The notes: generated by a model not told the origin, from the sequence alone. Counted from the stretch's first letter, positions 1 through 8,810 are shown. The stretch: DNA of 64,000 nt from an uncultured Bacteroides sp. (GCA_958477465.1 CAUEFX010000001.1:62001-126000); one strand, 5' to 3'. A program made the numbers and translations.

Positions 1-369
1 GGTCTGTTTCTGGTAGAGGAGGAGGTCATGGGTGCGGATCAATTCCATCATCTCTGCCAGCTTCTTCTCGATGAAAAGGCGTATTTTCTTCAATTTCTCC
101 GGATCTTCGGATAGCTTTCGGAGAAATTTGGAAATTGTTTTCTCTTTGGAATAGACCGTCATCAGGTACTTCTCTGTATAATGAGATGCGATTTCGATGA
201 CTTTCTGCTCAGTCTCGCTCAACTGCGCCACGGCCTTTGGAGAGAGGTGGAATGCCTGCTCTGTCAGGCAAAGCCCTTCCTGAGAGGTGCTTTCCGCGAT
301 ATACGGTATGAGTAGCATTCCGAATACCGGATGCTCGGAAAGAACGATGATGACTGGGCTGTGTGGCAT
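1..369 (-). CDS. N-terminal part of an unrecognised protein, truncated by the window edge
   Basis: An open frame of 123 codons runs leftwards from an ATG at 369 and leaves the window without a stop. It begins MPHSPVIIVLSEHPVFGM and continues with a Lys/Glu-rich, probably helical stretch (SKEKTISKFLRKLSEDPEK). There is no signal peptide. It is divergent from mnmA across only 62 bp. I do not recognise the domain from this fragment. A large SNF2/DEAD-type helicase N-terminus is possible from vague memory of Bacteroides gene order, but nothing in the visible part (no Walker motif) proves it. Confidence 0.6.
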   Translation of the reverse strand, partial: MPHSPVIIVLSEHPVFGMLLIPYIAESTSQEGLCLTEQAFHLSPKAVAQLSETEQKVIEIASHYTEKYLMTVYSKEKTISKFLRKLSEDPEKLKKIRLFIEKKLAEMMELIRTHDLLLYQKQT

Positions 370-431
370 GGTTTTTTATTCAGTTTGGGTTTGAAAAAGT
401 AAAGATACGGAATTTTGTTTAATTTTGCGGC

Positions 432-1496
432 ATGATGGAGCAAAAGAAACGCGTATTATTGGGAATGAGTGGTGGAACCGATAGTTCGGTCTCCGCCATG
501 TTGTTGCAGGATGCCGGTTATGAAGTGACGGGAGTGACTTTTCGTTTTTACGAATTAAACGACTCTACGGAATATCTGGAAGATGCCCGGGCATTGGCTG
601 CCCGTTTGGGCATCAGGCATATCACTTACGATGCCCGTGAAATATTCCATGAGCGCATCATTACTTATTTTGTCGATGAATATCTGGCGGGGCATACTCC
701 TGTGCCTTGCACGCTTTGCAATAATTGGTTTAAGTGGCCTTTGTTGGCAAAGTTGGCCGATGAAATGGGGATTTTTTATATCTCTACCGGTCACTATGTC
801 CGCAAAATAGCGATTGACGGAAAGTATTACATCACCTTTGCTGCCGACTCGGATAAAGACCAGTCTTTCTTTTTGTGGGGATTGAAGCAGGGCATTCTTC
901 AGAGGATGCTGTTGCCGATGGGGGAAATGACCAAACCCCGGGCGCGTGCTTACGCTGCCGCAAGAGGATTTGAAAAGGCGGCGACGAAGAAAGACAGCAT
1001 CGGAGTTTGTTTCTGTCCGATGGATTATCGTAGTTTTCTAAAGAGGTATCTGCAGTCCGGACTCTCTTCAATTCGCATCGAACGGGGAAAGTTTGTCGAT
1101 GAAAAGGGCAATTTTATAGCTTGGCATGAGGGATATCCGTTTTATACGATTGGGCAGCGGAGAGGATTGGGCATTGATTTGAACCGGGCTGTATTTGTGA
1201 AAGAGATATTTCCGGCAGAGAATAGAATCGTGTTGTCTTCATTGAAGGCTCTCGAGAAAACGGAGATGTGGCTGAAAGATTGGAATATCATTGATGACTC
1301 CCGTTTGTTCGGGCACGATGACATCATTGTGAAGATACGCTACCGAAAACAGGAAAATCATTGCAAGGTAGAGCTGGATGAAAGGGGATTGCTGCACCTC
1401 TCGTTGCTTGAACCGCTTACGGCTGTTGCACCCGGACAAGCGGCCGCTTTTTACAAGGACGGTTTGCTGTTGGGAGGAGGCATTATTGTTGCCTGA
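432..1496 (+). CDS. mnmA: tRNA-specific 2-thiouridylase MnmA
   Basis: Cytosolic enzyme that adenylates U34 of Lys, Glu and Gln tRNAs and replaces O2 with sulfur. The PP-loop SGGTDSS sits at residues 13-19 (most homologues have SGGVDSS). The expected two catalytic cysteines are Cys96 in TLCNNWFKW and Cys193 in IGVCF. The later motif YTIGQRRGLGI marks the central domain before the C-terminal beta-barrel. The length of 354 aa is normal. It starts with two ATGs (432 and 435). A TAATTTTG box lies at 420-427, very close to the start. Bacteroides usually carry more than one mnmA paralogue, so I cannot say which one this is. Confidence 0.93.
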   Translation: MMEQKKRVLLGMSGGTDSSVSAMLLQDAGYEVTGVTFRFYELNDSTEYLEDARALAARLGIRHITYDAREIFHERIITYFVDEYLAGHTPVPCTLCNNWFKWPLLAKLADEMGIFYISTGHYVRKIAIDGKYYITFAADSDKDQSFFLWGLKQGILQRMLLPMGEMTKPRARAYAAARGFEKAATKKDSIGVCFCPMDYRSFLKRYLQSGLSSIRIERGKFVDEKGNFIAWHEGYPFYTIGQRRGLGIDLNRAVFVKEIFPAENRIVLSSLKALEKTEMWLKDWNIIDDSRLFGHDDIIVKIRYRKQENHCKVELDERGLLHLSLLEPLTAVAPGQAAAFYKDGLLLGGGIIVA

Positions 1497-1951
1497 GTGC
1501 AACATGATTATCATCCTTTGAAAGATGCTATATGTTTTTTTTAAAGACGCTATATGTTTTAAAAAAAGATGTTATATGTTTTTTTAAAAGATGCTAAGTC
1601 TTTTTCTGAAAGACGTTATGTGTTTTTTTGAAAGATGTTACATGCTTTTTTTAATAGCCACTTGTCCTTTGATAAAAGGCCGTTAAGTACACTTCTCACG
1701 GACCGTAAGTACGGTCGTTACGGACAGTAAACATAGTTCTCAAGTAGAGCAGGCACCGTCTTCACGAGTCGTAAGTAAGGTCCTTTGCAAGATTGGATTA
1801 CTCTGCTTAAGTGTCTTTCGCATGATAATAAGATACGAGATTCCTTTCACCTTGTATGGCCGATGAATAAAGGCTTGGGACAAAAAGGTGAAAGGAATGA
1901 AGGGGGAATTTCAAACACAGATACTTATCGGTATATGGCCATATTGAAAAA
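1497..1951. other. Non-coding gap with tandem array and GTAAGTA repeats
   Basis: This 455-bp gap between mnmA and the convergent GH3 gene has no convincing gene. It holds the six-unit array at 1521-1652. After it lies a perfect inverted repeat GACCGTAAGTACGGTC (1701-1716), with a degenerate second copy GTCGTAAGTAAGGTC at 1768-1782. A 92-codon frame from 1785 enters the GH3 gene on the opposite strand and looks like a shadow. Confidence 0.7.
1521..1652. repeat. Six-unit 22-bp tandem array, copy 1
   Basis: Six imperfect units begin exactly every 22 bp at 1521, 1543, 1565, 1587, 1609 and 1631. Each reads AAAGAYGYTAnrTs followed by a T-run, for example AAAGATGCTATATG plus eight T at 1521-1542. 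Units follow one another with no spacers. An array of the same unit, period and unit number lies at 37853-37984. The period is not a multiple of three, so it is not a coding repeat. Confidence 0.9.
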
Positions 1952-3466
1952 CTACGATTGCTTGTTTAACTCCAGCATCTCCTCGATATACTCCCTTGTA
2001 TTGCTTAGCCGGGGGATTTTATGCTGTCCACCCAGTTTTCCCTTTTTAGCGAGCCAGTCGTGAAACAGTCCTTTTCGGGCTACAATCACTTCAAGTGGCT
2101 GCAGGGCGATGTCTTTCCAGCGTTTGGCTTCATAATCGGAGTTTACTTCCTTGAGGGCTGCGTCTAATATAGCGGCAAAGTTCTCGATGGAATCGGGCAT
2201 TTTGGCAAATTCTATCAACCATTGATGGCGACATTTGGCATGCTCGTCCATGAATACCGGCGCTGCGCTGTAGTCGCTGACTTGTGCACCGGTTGCCGCA
2301 CAGGCCTTAATCAATCCCTTTTCTGCATTGTCTACTATCAGCTCTTCGCCAAAAGCATTAATGAAGTGCTTGGTACGCCCGGTGATGATGAATTTGTATG
2401 GGTTCTTGCTTGTGAACTTTACGGTGTCGCCAATCATGTATCTCCATAACCCGCAGGAGGTAGAGATGATCATTGCATAGTTCTTGTTCAGCTCGACCTC
2501 TTCCAGACAACAGGTGCTGGGGAACTCCTTGCCGACCTCTTCCAAAGGCATGAATTCATAGAATATTCCATAATCGATCATCAGTAGCATCGCCGGATCG
2601 GAAAGGTCGTTCTGGGTCCCGAAATAACCTTCGGAAGCATTGTACGTTTCTACATAATGCATCTTGGGAGACCGGATTACCTGTTTGTATTGCTCCCGAT
2701 AAGGATTGAAGGCTACGCCTCCGTGGAAAAACACTTCAAGGTTGGGCCATACCTCCTCCAAGGTCTGTTTACCTGTCTTTTCGAGAATGCGCTTGATGAG
2801 TACCAACATCCATGACGGTACGCCCGACAGGTTGGTGACATTGGCAGGAATCGTGCTGTTGGCAATCGCTTCAATCTTGCTTTCCCACTCGCTCATCAGA
2901 GCTATTTCCTTGCTGGGAACGCGTATCAAGTTGACAAGGGGACTTACGTTTTGTATAAGGATGGCGGATAAATCGCCTACAAGGCTGTGATTGGAATTTA
3001 AGTTCGGACTGTGACTGCCGCCTAAAATCAACCCTTTGCCGGAGAAGAAATGGCTGTCCGGATTGATCCGGAAATAGAGCGCCACTGCATCTTTCCCTCC
3101 ACGGTAGTGAATGTCCTGCAGGGCTTCTTTGCTTACGGGAAGGAACTTGCTCTTATCGTTGGTGGTTCCCGAAGACTTGGCAAACCAACGAATCTCCGAG
3201 GGCCAAAGCAGGTTCTGCTCTCCAGCCCGGAGACGTTCTACGTAGGGCTTTATCTCCTCATAGGTCTGCACCGGAACACGGCTCTTGAACTCTTCGTAAT
3301 TTCGTATCGACTTATAATCATATTTCTTTCCCCATTCGGTGTTGGCAGCCTGGCTCACGAGCCGTGTCATGACACGGTGCTGTATTTCTCCTGCCTGGCT
3401 TGCGTAGAGATCTATCTCTTTTAAACGGGAATTGAATGCTTGTCTTATAATCTTTGTGATATTCAT
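1952..3466 (-). CDS. GH3 auxin-responsive promoter family protein (acyl-adenylating enzyme)
   Basis: A 504-aa soluble protein of the GH3 family, part of the ANL adenylating superfamily. Plant members couple amino acids to acyl acids through acyl-adenylates; the bacterial substrate is unknown. Visible family features are the ATP-binding stretch FAKSSGTTNDKSKFLPVS near residue 115, YNASEGYFGTQ around residue 275, and the C-terminal hinge FIITGRTKHFINAFGEEL near residue 360. It is convergent with mnmA and divergent from pfkA. A -7 box TACTTTTG lies 30 bp upstream at 3496-3503. The family call is secure; the substrate is not known. Confidence 0.88.
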   Translation of the reverse strand: MNITKIIRQAFNSRLKEIDLYASQAGEIQHRVMTRLVSQAANTEWGKKYDYKSIRNYEEFKSRVPVQTYEEIKPYVERLRAGEQNLLWPSEIRWFAKSSGTTNDKSKFLPVSKEALQDIHYRGGKDAVALYFRINPDSHFFSGKGLILGGSHSPNLNSNHSLVGDLSAILIQNVSPLVNLIRVPSKEIALMSEWESKIEAIANSTIPANVTNLSGVPSWMLVLIKRILEKTGKQTLEEVWPNLEVFFHGGVAFNPYREQYKQVIRSPKMHYVETYNASEGYFGTQNDLSDPAMLLMIDYGIFYEFMPLEEVGKEFPSTCCLEEVELNKNYAMIISTSCGLWRYMIGDTVKFTSKNPYKFIITGRTKHFINAFGEELIVDNAEKGLIKACAATGAQVSDYSAAPVFMDEHAKCRHQWLIEFAKMPDSIENFAAILDAALKEVNSDYEAKRWKDIALQPLEVIVARKGLFHDWLAKKGKLGGQHKIPRLSNTREYIEEMLELNKQS

Positions 3467-3495
3467 TTCTCTTGCTGGGATAATGTTTAATCGTG

Positions 3496-3503
3496 CAAAA
3501 GTA
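3496..3503 (-). promoter_or_regulatory. Bacteroides -7 box for the GH3-family gene
   Basis: On the minus strand this reads TACTTTTG, matching TAnnTTTG, and lies 30 bp before the ATG at 3466. No clear -33 TTTG is visible. Confidence 0.5.
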
Positions 3504-3600
3504 ACCTTATTTATCTTTTTTTTCTATCTTTACCACGGAAATAATAGTTAAAAGTTAAAGAAGAATAGAGTAGTTCCGAACTTTAGAACAATAAACGGCG

Positions 3601-4614
3601 ATGAGAATTGGAATTTTAACTTCGGGAGGCGATTGTCCCGGCATCAATGCCACCATCCGTGGCGTGTGTAAAACTGCCATAAATTATTATGGTATGGAAG
3701 TCGTCGGCATTCATAGTGGCTTTCAAGGGCTGTTGACCAAAGATGTAGAGCAGATTACGGACAAGTCTTTGTCAGGATTGCTTAACTTGGGTGGCACTGT
3801 CTTGGGCACTTCGCGTGAGAAACCTTTCAAAAAGGGAGGAGTCGTAGCCGAAGATGTGGATAAACCTGCCTTGATAGAGCAGAATATCAAGGAAATGGGG
3901 CTCGATTGTGTCGTGTGTATCGGCGGTAATGGAACACAAAAGACTGCAGCCAAATTCGCCGCTATGGGGCTTAATATTGTATCTGTTCCCAAAACGATTG
4001 ATAATGATATTTGGGGAACGGACATCTCTTTCGGATTCGATTCTGCCGTGAGTATCGCTACCGATGCCATCGACCGCCTGCACTCCACTGCCAGCTCTCA
4101 CAAACGGGTGATGGTCATTGAAGTCATGGGGCATAAGGCCGGTTGGATAGCTCTGTATTCGGGCATGGCTGGTGGAGGCGATGTAATTCTTCTTCCGGAG
4201 ATTCCTTACGACATAAAGAACATCGGTGAGGTGATTCTGAATCGTCTGAAGAAAGGGAAACCGTACTCCATCGTAGTTGTGGCAGAGGGTATTCAGACAG
4301 ACGGGCGGAAACGCGCAGCCGAGTACATCGCTCAGGAAATTGAATACGAAACCGGCATTGAAACCCGGGAAACGGTGCTCGGATATATTCAGCGGGGAGG
4401 TTCGCCCACACCGTTCGACCGTAATCTGTCTACACGGATGGGAGGACATGCCACCGAACTGATTGCCAATGGGCAATTCGGCCGTATGGTTGCACTGAAA
4501 GGGGATGAAATCTCTTCTGTACCTCTTGAAGAAGTGGCTGGCAAATTAAAGTTAGTGACGGAAGATCATGACCTGGTCGTTCAAGGTAGGAGGATGGGGA
4601 TTAGCTTTGGATAA
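3601..4614 (+). CDS. pfkA: 6-phosphofructokinase (group III type)
   Basis: Glycolytic phosphorylation of fructose 6-phosphate. The N-terminus MRIGILTSGGDCPGIN is canonical. Catalytic Asp134 is in PKTIDNDI (131-136), and the substrate loop MGHKAGW is present. Two diagnostic sites differ from the classical ATP enzyme: GGNGT (108-112) replaces GGDGS, and Lys131 replaces Gly124 of E. coli. Gly at the 104-equivalent argues for ATP use, while Lys at the 124-equivalent is shared with pyrophosphate-dependent enzymes. This combination is known in group III PFKs. Its phosphoryl donor should be treated as likely ATP but unproven. A weak -7 box TATCTTTA lies at 3525-3532. It converges on the GT10 gene with 7 bp between stops. 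Confidence 0.92.
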   Translation: MRIGILTSGGDCPGINATIRGVCKTAINYYGMEVVGIHSGFQGLLTKDVEQITDKSLSGLLNLGGTVLGTSREKPFKKGGVVAEDVDKPALIEQNIKEMGLDCVVCIGGNGTQKTAAKFAAMGLNIVSVPKTIDNDIWGTDISFGFDSAVSIATDAIDRLHSTASSHKRVMVIEVMGHKAGWIALYSGMAGGGDVILLPEIPYDIKNIGEVILNRLKKGKPYSIVVVAEGIQTDGRKRAAEYIAQEIEYETGIETRETVLGYIQRGGSPTPFDRNLSTRMGGHATELIANGQFGRMVALKGDEISSVPLEEVAGKLKLVTEDHDLVVQGRRMGISFG

Positions 4615-4621
4615 ATTCAGC

Positions 4622-5563
4622 TTATCTGAATCTGTTCCGTAAATCATCTAACTTTCTTTTTATGACATCTATTGTGCTGAAAAGATTTAATCGTTGGCGA
4701 TAGATTCTGACACGTCCATAGTCTGTGAGATATCTGGCTTCCGACTTTGGCTTGTTGAATATATTGTCAAAAAAATCACAGAATCGGCTTTCCCAATTTA
4801 GATAGTTGCTTTTGTTAAGCCAGGGGATCGATAGTTTGGAGAGATACTCTTCGTCATTCGTGTCTAATTTAACAACATATTCAACGACTGCTTCTAAAGA
4901 GGGAAAGTCTGTAGCATTGATGAATGATTGAGGGTTAAAGTCCAAGCCCACTAATTTATTGCCCCAATAAATAGGCAATGAGTTCATAAGCATAGGTTCC
5001 AGTAATTTTTCTGTAGTGTACCCGTCATATATGCTATTCTCGAATGCAATATTGAATTTGTAGTCTTTTATAAATGCCTCTTTGTCAGGAACCGGACCTC
5101 CGATATTATTCATAAAACGTCCTCCGGAATCTACTCGCTTGTATTCGGATAATAATTTAAAGAAACGATTCCTTTCCGGACTGACACCATTAGAAACAAC
5201 GAAACTACAGAATTTTCGATTTAATGCTTTCTCCGGATCAATAACCTTAGGCTTTGCCAATCGCTCGATGCCATAGGATACATAGAGTGGGAGGCGCATA
5301 TAACGATCACCAAAGGTTATGTGGTCGAAACCAATGGCATAGTCGCAAAGGTTAAAGTCCGGGGTTATGTTTTCTCCGGAATATAATATCTTTATGCAGT
5401 TTTGGAACTTCAGATGTTCGTACCCAAAGATAGAGAATATCAAATAATCTGGGGTGTCGCTAAACTCAATGTGGTATTTTTTAGATAAGGCGTTTGTTAT
5501 GAAATTGTTTTTGGGATCAAAATGATCCCAGAAATCGGTATATTTTAACTTGATAGTTTCCAT
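4622..5563 (-). CDS. GT10 family alpha-1,3/4-fucosyltransferase-like glycosyltransferase
   Basis: A cytosolic glycosyltransferase predicted to move L-fucose from GDP-fucose to GlcNAc/Glc-type acceptors. The GT10 signature is clear: FNIAFENS (170-177), GYTTEKLLEP (181-190) and LPIYWGN (196-202), which form the GDP-fucose site in Helicobacter and Bacteroides homologues. At 313 aa it is near the usual bacterial size, and its C-terminus is basic (residues 295-313), as in membrane-associated homologues. It lies 28 bp downstream of rnc on the same strand, so it may be the last gene of the acpP-fabF-rnc transcript, an unusual place for a surface-glycan gene. Acceptor specificity cannot be read from sequence. 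Confidence 0.88.
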   Translation of the reverse strand: METIKLKYTDFWDHFDPKNNFITNALSKKYHIEFSDTPDYLIFSIFGYEHLKFQNCIKILYSGENITPDFNLCDYAIGFDHITFGDRYMRLPLYVSYGIERLAKPKVIDPEKALNRKFCSFVVSNGVSPERNRFFKLLSEYKRVDSGGRFMNNIGGPVPDKEAFIKDYKFNIAFENSIYDGYTTEKLLEPMLMNSLPIYWGNKLVGLDFNPQSFINATDFPSLEAVVEYVVKLDTNDEEYLSKLSIPWLNKSNYLNWESRFCDFFDNIFNKPKSEARYLTDYGRVRIYRQRLNLFSTIDVIKRKLDDLRNRFR

Positions 5564-5591
5564 TCAGACCGGGTTGTTTAAAGGTTCTTTC

Positions 5592-6473
5592 TCATTCCTC
5601 TATTGTTTCTTTTTGTGTGGTGCCTTTCTCTAATTCTGTTAATATAGTCTCTTCTTTTTCTAATAATTCTCCTTCCATCTCTTCACTGCTTACTTCTGTA
5701 GCTGATGCCTGTGCCTTGGCTTCCTTTATGTTTGCCATAAATTCAGGCGATTTGATTTTCTTCAAAGCCATTTGCGCAGCATTCTGTTGAGACTCTTTCT
5801 TGGAATACCCTGTACCAGTGCCAGCAGGAATCCCTTCTATGCGTACTTCCGTTTGGAATACCGGATTGCTCTCTTTGTCGAAAAACTGCTCGATGAGTTC
5901 AAAGGAGACTTCTACTTTATTCTTTTGGCTCCATTCGATCAGTTTGGATTTGAAGTTGACCTCCTTTTTGGACAATTTGTCCAGATCGATATAGGGGCGG
6001 ATGATTCTTTCTTCAAGGAATCGTTTGCAGCGTTCATATCCCTGGTCAAGGTAAATCGCACCGATGAATGCCTCAAACGCATTGCCGTACATGTAGCTGT
6101 TGTGAGAGGAAGACCGGGTGGAGTATTTGATGAGTTTATCGAGGCCGATTTGCACGGCTAACTTGTTCAACGTTTCGCGCTGAACGATTTTAGACCGGGT
6201 GTTGGTTAGGAAGCCTTCCCGCTTCCCTTCGAAGTGCTTATAGACAATATCTCCTACGATGGCGTCGAGGATGGCATCGCCTAAGAATTCGAGACGCTCG
6301 TTGTTCATCGGGCGCCCTTTTTCCGAACGGATGGAAGTGGACTTGTGCAGGAGCGCCTGCTCATAGAGATGGATATTGCGGGGATAAAATCCAAGTATCC
6401 TATAAAAACAAAGATAAGACTCTCTGTTCTTACAGAACAGGAGCCTTATCTTGTCTATTTGGTTTCGTAACAC
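5592..6473 (-). CDS. rnc: Ribonuclease III
   Basis: Double-strand-specific endoribonuclease for rRNA and mRNA processing. The catalytic signature NERLEFLGDAILD is at about residues 58-70, and the second metal-binding helix contains GNAFEAFIGAIYLD. A double-stranded RNA-binding domain follows (about 170-245, with the typical GTGYSKKESQQNAAQMAL). The last 45 residues are an acidic Glu-rich tail not needed for the fold. It starts 4 bp after the fabF stop, so the two are surely co-transcribed. Confidence 0.95.
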   Translation of the reverse strand: MLRNQIDKIRLLFCKNRESYLCFYRILGFYPRNIHLYEQALLHKSTSIRSEKGRPMNNERLEFLGDAILDAIVGDIVYKHFEGKREGFLTNTRSKIVQRETLNKLAVQIGLDKLIKYSTRSSSHNSYMYGNAFEAFIGAIYLDQGYERCKRFLEERIIRPYIDLDKLSKKEVNFKSKLIEWSQKNKVEVSFELIEQFFDKESNPVFQTEVRIEGIPAGTGTGYSKKESQQNAAQMALKKIKSPEFMANIKEAKAQASATEVSSEEMEGELLEKEETILTELEKGTTQKETIEE

Positions 6474-6477
6474 GATA

Positions 6478-7740
6478 TTACTCTGCGTATTTCTTAAAGA
6501 TTACACAAGCATTGTGACCGCCGAATCCGAATGTATTGGACAGGGCAACATTAACTTCACGTTTCTGTGCTTTGTTGAAAGTGAAATTAAGGTTATAGTC
6601 AATGTTTTCATCGTTGTCTCCCTCTTCATGATTGATAGTCGGAGGTACGATGCCGTTCTTGATTGCCAGAATGCTGGCAATGGATTCTACAGCACCGGCA
6701 GCGCCCAATAAGTGACCGGTCATTGACTTCGTTGAACTGATGTTCAATTCAAAGGCATGATCACCGAATACTTCTTTAATGGCTTTAGCTTCCGAGATAT
6801 CACCTACGGGAGTAGATGTTCCGTGTACGTTGATGTAATCAACAGCTTTCGGATCCATTTCGGCATCTTCCAATGCATTCAGCATTACCAACTTGGCTCC
6901 CAATCCTTCGGGATGTGAAGCTGTGAGGTGATGTGCGTCTGCCGACATACCTACACCGGCTACTTCTGCATAGATCTTTGCGCCGCGTGCTTTGGCGTGT
7001 TCCAGCTCTTCGAGAATCAGACAACCACCGCCTTCACCCATGACGAAACCGTCGCGGCTTGCGCTGAACGGACGTGATGCCGTTTCCGGAGAATCATTAC
7101 GGGTTGATAAAGCGTGCATGGCATTGAAACCTCCTACACCGGCGGGAGCGATTGCTGCTTCCGAACCACCGGATACGATTACATTGGCTTTACCCAAGCG
7201 GATAAGGTTGAATGCATCAGCGATGGCATTGGTAGAAGTGGCACATGCAGAGCAGGTTGCATAGTTAGGACCATGGAAACCGTACATGATGGAGATCTGT
7301 CCGGCTGCAATATCCGAGATCATTTTAGGAATGAAGAACGGATTGAATTTCGGACCGTTTTCCTTATGAAGAGCATAGTTGCCTACTTCATCTTCGAATG
7401 TACGAATACCACCGATACCTGCACCGAAAATAACACCGATTTTGTTCAAATCTTCTTTTTCGATATCAAGACCGGAATCTGTAACAGCTTCCTTGGCTAC
7501 GGTGACAGCAAACTGTGTGTACCGGTCCATTTTGCGTGCTTCTTTGCGGTCGATATATTGGGTTGCATCGAAGTTCTTTACCTCACATGCAAATTGGGTC
7601 TTGAATAGCGAAGCGTCGAAATGAGTAATAGGCCCTGCTCCACTAACCCCGTTCACGAGATTTTCCCAAAATTCGGGTATGTTATTGCCAACGGGAGTAA
7701 TGGCGCCCAGACCTGTTACTACAACTCTTTTTAATTCCAT
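6478..7740 (-). CDS. fabF: 3-oxoacyl-[acyl-carrier-protein] synthase II
   Basis: Elongating condensing enzyme of fatty acid synthesis. I place the start at the ATG at 7740 (MELKRVVVTGLG), giving 420 aa. The frame is open 18 codons further upstream, but that extension overlaps acpP and is not family-like. Catalytic Cys is in TCSACATS (about residue 166), and the two His are in VHGTSTPVGD and MTGHLLGAAG. It follows acpP by 16 bp and precedes rnc by 4 bp, a conserved Bacteroidetes order. Confidence 0.96.
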   Translation of the reverse strand: MELKRVVVTGLGAITPVGNNIPEFWENLVNGVSGAGPITHFDASLFKTQFACEVKNFDATQYIDRKEARKMDRYTQFAVTVAKEAVTDSGLDIEKEDLNKIGVIFGAGIGGIRTFEDEVGNYALHKENGPKFNPFFIPKMISDIAAGQISIMYGFHGPNYATCSACATSTNAIADAFNLIRLGKANVIVSGGSEAAIAPAGVGGFNAMHALSTRNDSPETASRPFSASRDGFVMGEGGGCLILEELEHAKARGAKIYAEVAGVGMSADAHHLTASHPEGLGAKLVMLNALEDAEMDPKAVDYINVHGTSTPVGDISEAKAIKEVFGDHAFELNISSTKSMTGHLLGAAGAVESIASILAIKNGIVPPTINHEEGDNDENIDYNLNFTFNKAQKREVNVALSNTFGFGGHNACVIFKKYAE

Positions 7741-7756
7741 ATTGATGAAATTCGAT

Positions 7757-7993
7757 TTACTTAGCGTGTTCTTCGATGTAAGATACAGCGTCACCTACAG
7801 TACCAATCTTTTCAGCTTGGTCGTCAGGAATAGAGATACCGAATTCTTTTTCGAATTCCATGATAAGTTCTACAGTGTCAAGAGAATCAGCTCCCAGGTC
7901 GTTAGTGAAGCTTGCTTCGTTAGTAACTTCTGATTCTTCTACGCCTAATTTATCAACGATAATCGCTTTCACTCTTGATGCAATTTCAGACAT
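7757..7993 (-). CDS. acpP: Acyl carrier protein
   Basis: A 78-aa acidic protein that carries acyl chains on a phosphopantetheine arm. The arm attaches to Ser37 in GADSLDTVEL, the standard motif. It is the first gene of acpP-fabF-rnc and is divergent from purN across 149 bp. The minus-strand sequence TTCCTTTG at about 8043-8050 is one mismatch from the Bacteroides -7 box. Confidence 0.97.
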   Translation of the reverse strand: MSEIASRVKAIIVDKLGVEESEVTNEASFTNDLGADSLDTVELIMEFEKEFGISIPDDQAEKIGTVGDAVSYIEEHAK

Positions 7994-8142
7994 AACTTTA
8001 AGTTTTTAATTAATAAATAGTTTTATTTCTTTAATTTTGCGGTGCAAAGGAATAAATATTTATCGTTCTAAGCAAATATTTAATTAAATAAATGCAATCT
8101 TTTGCACAATTTTCACTGTTTTGTGCATAGAAAAAGCTGATT

Positions 8143-8712
8143 ATGAAGAAAAACATCGCAATTTTTGCTTCCGGTTCCGGCACAAATGCCGAAAACATTA
8201 TCCGGTATTTCCAAGAGAATGATTTGATTAGGGTGGCGTTGGTGCTTTCCAACAGAAGCGATGCGTATGTTTTGGAACGTGCGCATCGGTTACAAGTGCC
8301 CTCAGAGGTGTTTCTGAAGGAGGAGTGGGCTTCCGGTGAACGGATTCTTGCCGTACTGGATAAGTATCACATCGATTTTATCGTATTGGCCGGTTTTCTG
8401 GTGCGCGTGCCCGAAGTCCTGTTGCATGCTTATCCCAATAAAATTATAAATATACATCCTGCCTTGCTTCCGAAATTCGGCGGAAAGGGGATGTACGGCG
8501 ACCGTGTGCACGAAGCGGTGGTGGCTGCCGGAGAGACGGAAAGCGGAATCACTATACATTATATTAATGAGCATTATGACGAAGGCGATACCGTCTTTCA
8601 GGCGAAATGCCCGGTGTTGCCGGATGACTCTGCTGCCGATGTGGCGCAGAAGGTACACGCTTTGGAATACGAGTATTATCCATTGATAATAGAGAAACTT
8701 CTGAGGGAATAG
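8143..8712 (+). CDS. purN: Phosphoribosylglycinamide formyltransferase
   Basis: Third step of purine synthesis: 10-formyltetrahydrofolate formylates GAR. The N-terminus KKNIAIFASGSGTNAENI is the phosphate-binding loop. The catalytic set is present as NIHPALLPKFGGKGMYG (Asn/His pair) and YDEGDTVF (Asp). At 189 aa it is normal size. It is divergent from acpP. Confidence 0.95.
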   Translation: MKKNIAIFASGSGTNAENIIRYFQENDLIRVALVLSNRSDAYVLERAHRLQVPSEVFLKEEWASGERILAVLDKYHIDFIVLAGFLVRVPEVLLHAYPNKIINIHPALLPKFGGKGMYGDRVHEAVVAAGETESGITIHYINEHYDEGDTVFQAKCPVLPDDSAADVAQKVHALEYEYYPLIIEKLLRE

Positions 8713-8738
8713 ATTCTCTCTGTATCTATGATACATTA

Positions 8739-8772
8739 TTGGGGTGCGGTCTCTATTGGGATGCGGTCTCTT
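8739..8772. repeat. Tandem 17-bp direct repeat upstream of the GH97 gene
   Basis: TTGGGGTGCGGTCTCTA (8739-8755) is followed directly by TTGGGATGCGGTCTCTT (8756-8772), 15 of 17 bases identical. It lies 38 bp before the GH97 start and could be a regulator site or a chance duplication. Confidence 0.6.
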
Positions 8773-8810
8773 CTGTTCATTGAATTCACGCTAATATAAA
8801 TATACTTTTT

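Noticed and set aside
420..427. Promoter -7 box for mnmA
   Set aside because: TAATTTTG matches, but it lies 4 bp from the ATG, which would put the transcript start inside the codon; no -33 element fits. Mentioned in the mnmA entry only.
1521..1652. CRISPR array
   Set aside because: Units are contiguous without spacers, are imperfect, and no cas genes are nearby.
1785..2063. 92-codon plus-strand frame at the 3' end of the GH3 gene
   Set aside because: Half of it lies antisense to GH3 and it has no start context or domain.
3772..4476. 234-codon frame opposite pfkA
   Set aside because: It lies fully inside pfkA, with low-complexity, His/Arg-rich sequence typical of antisense shadows.
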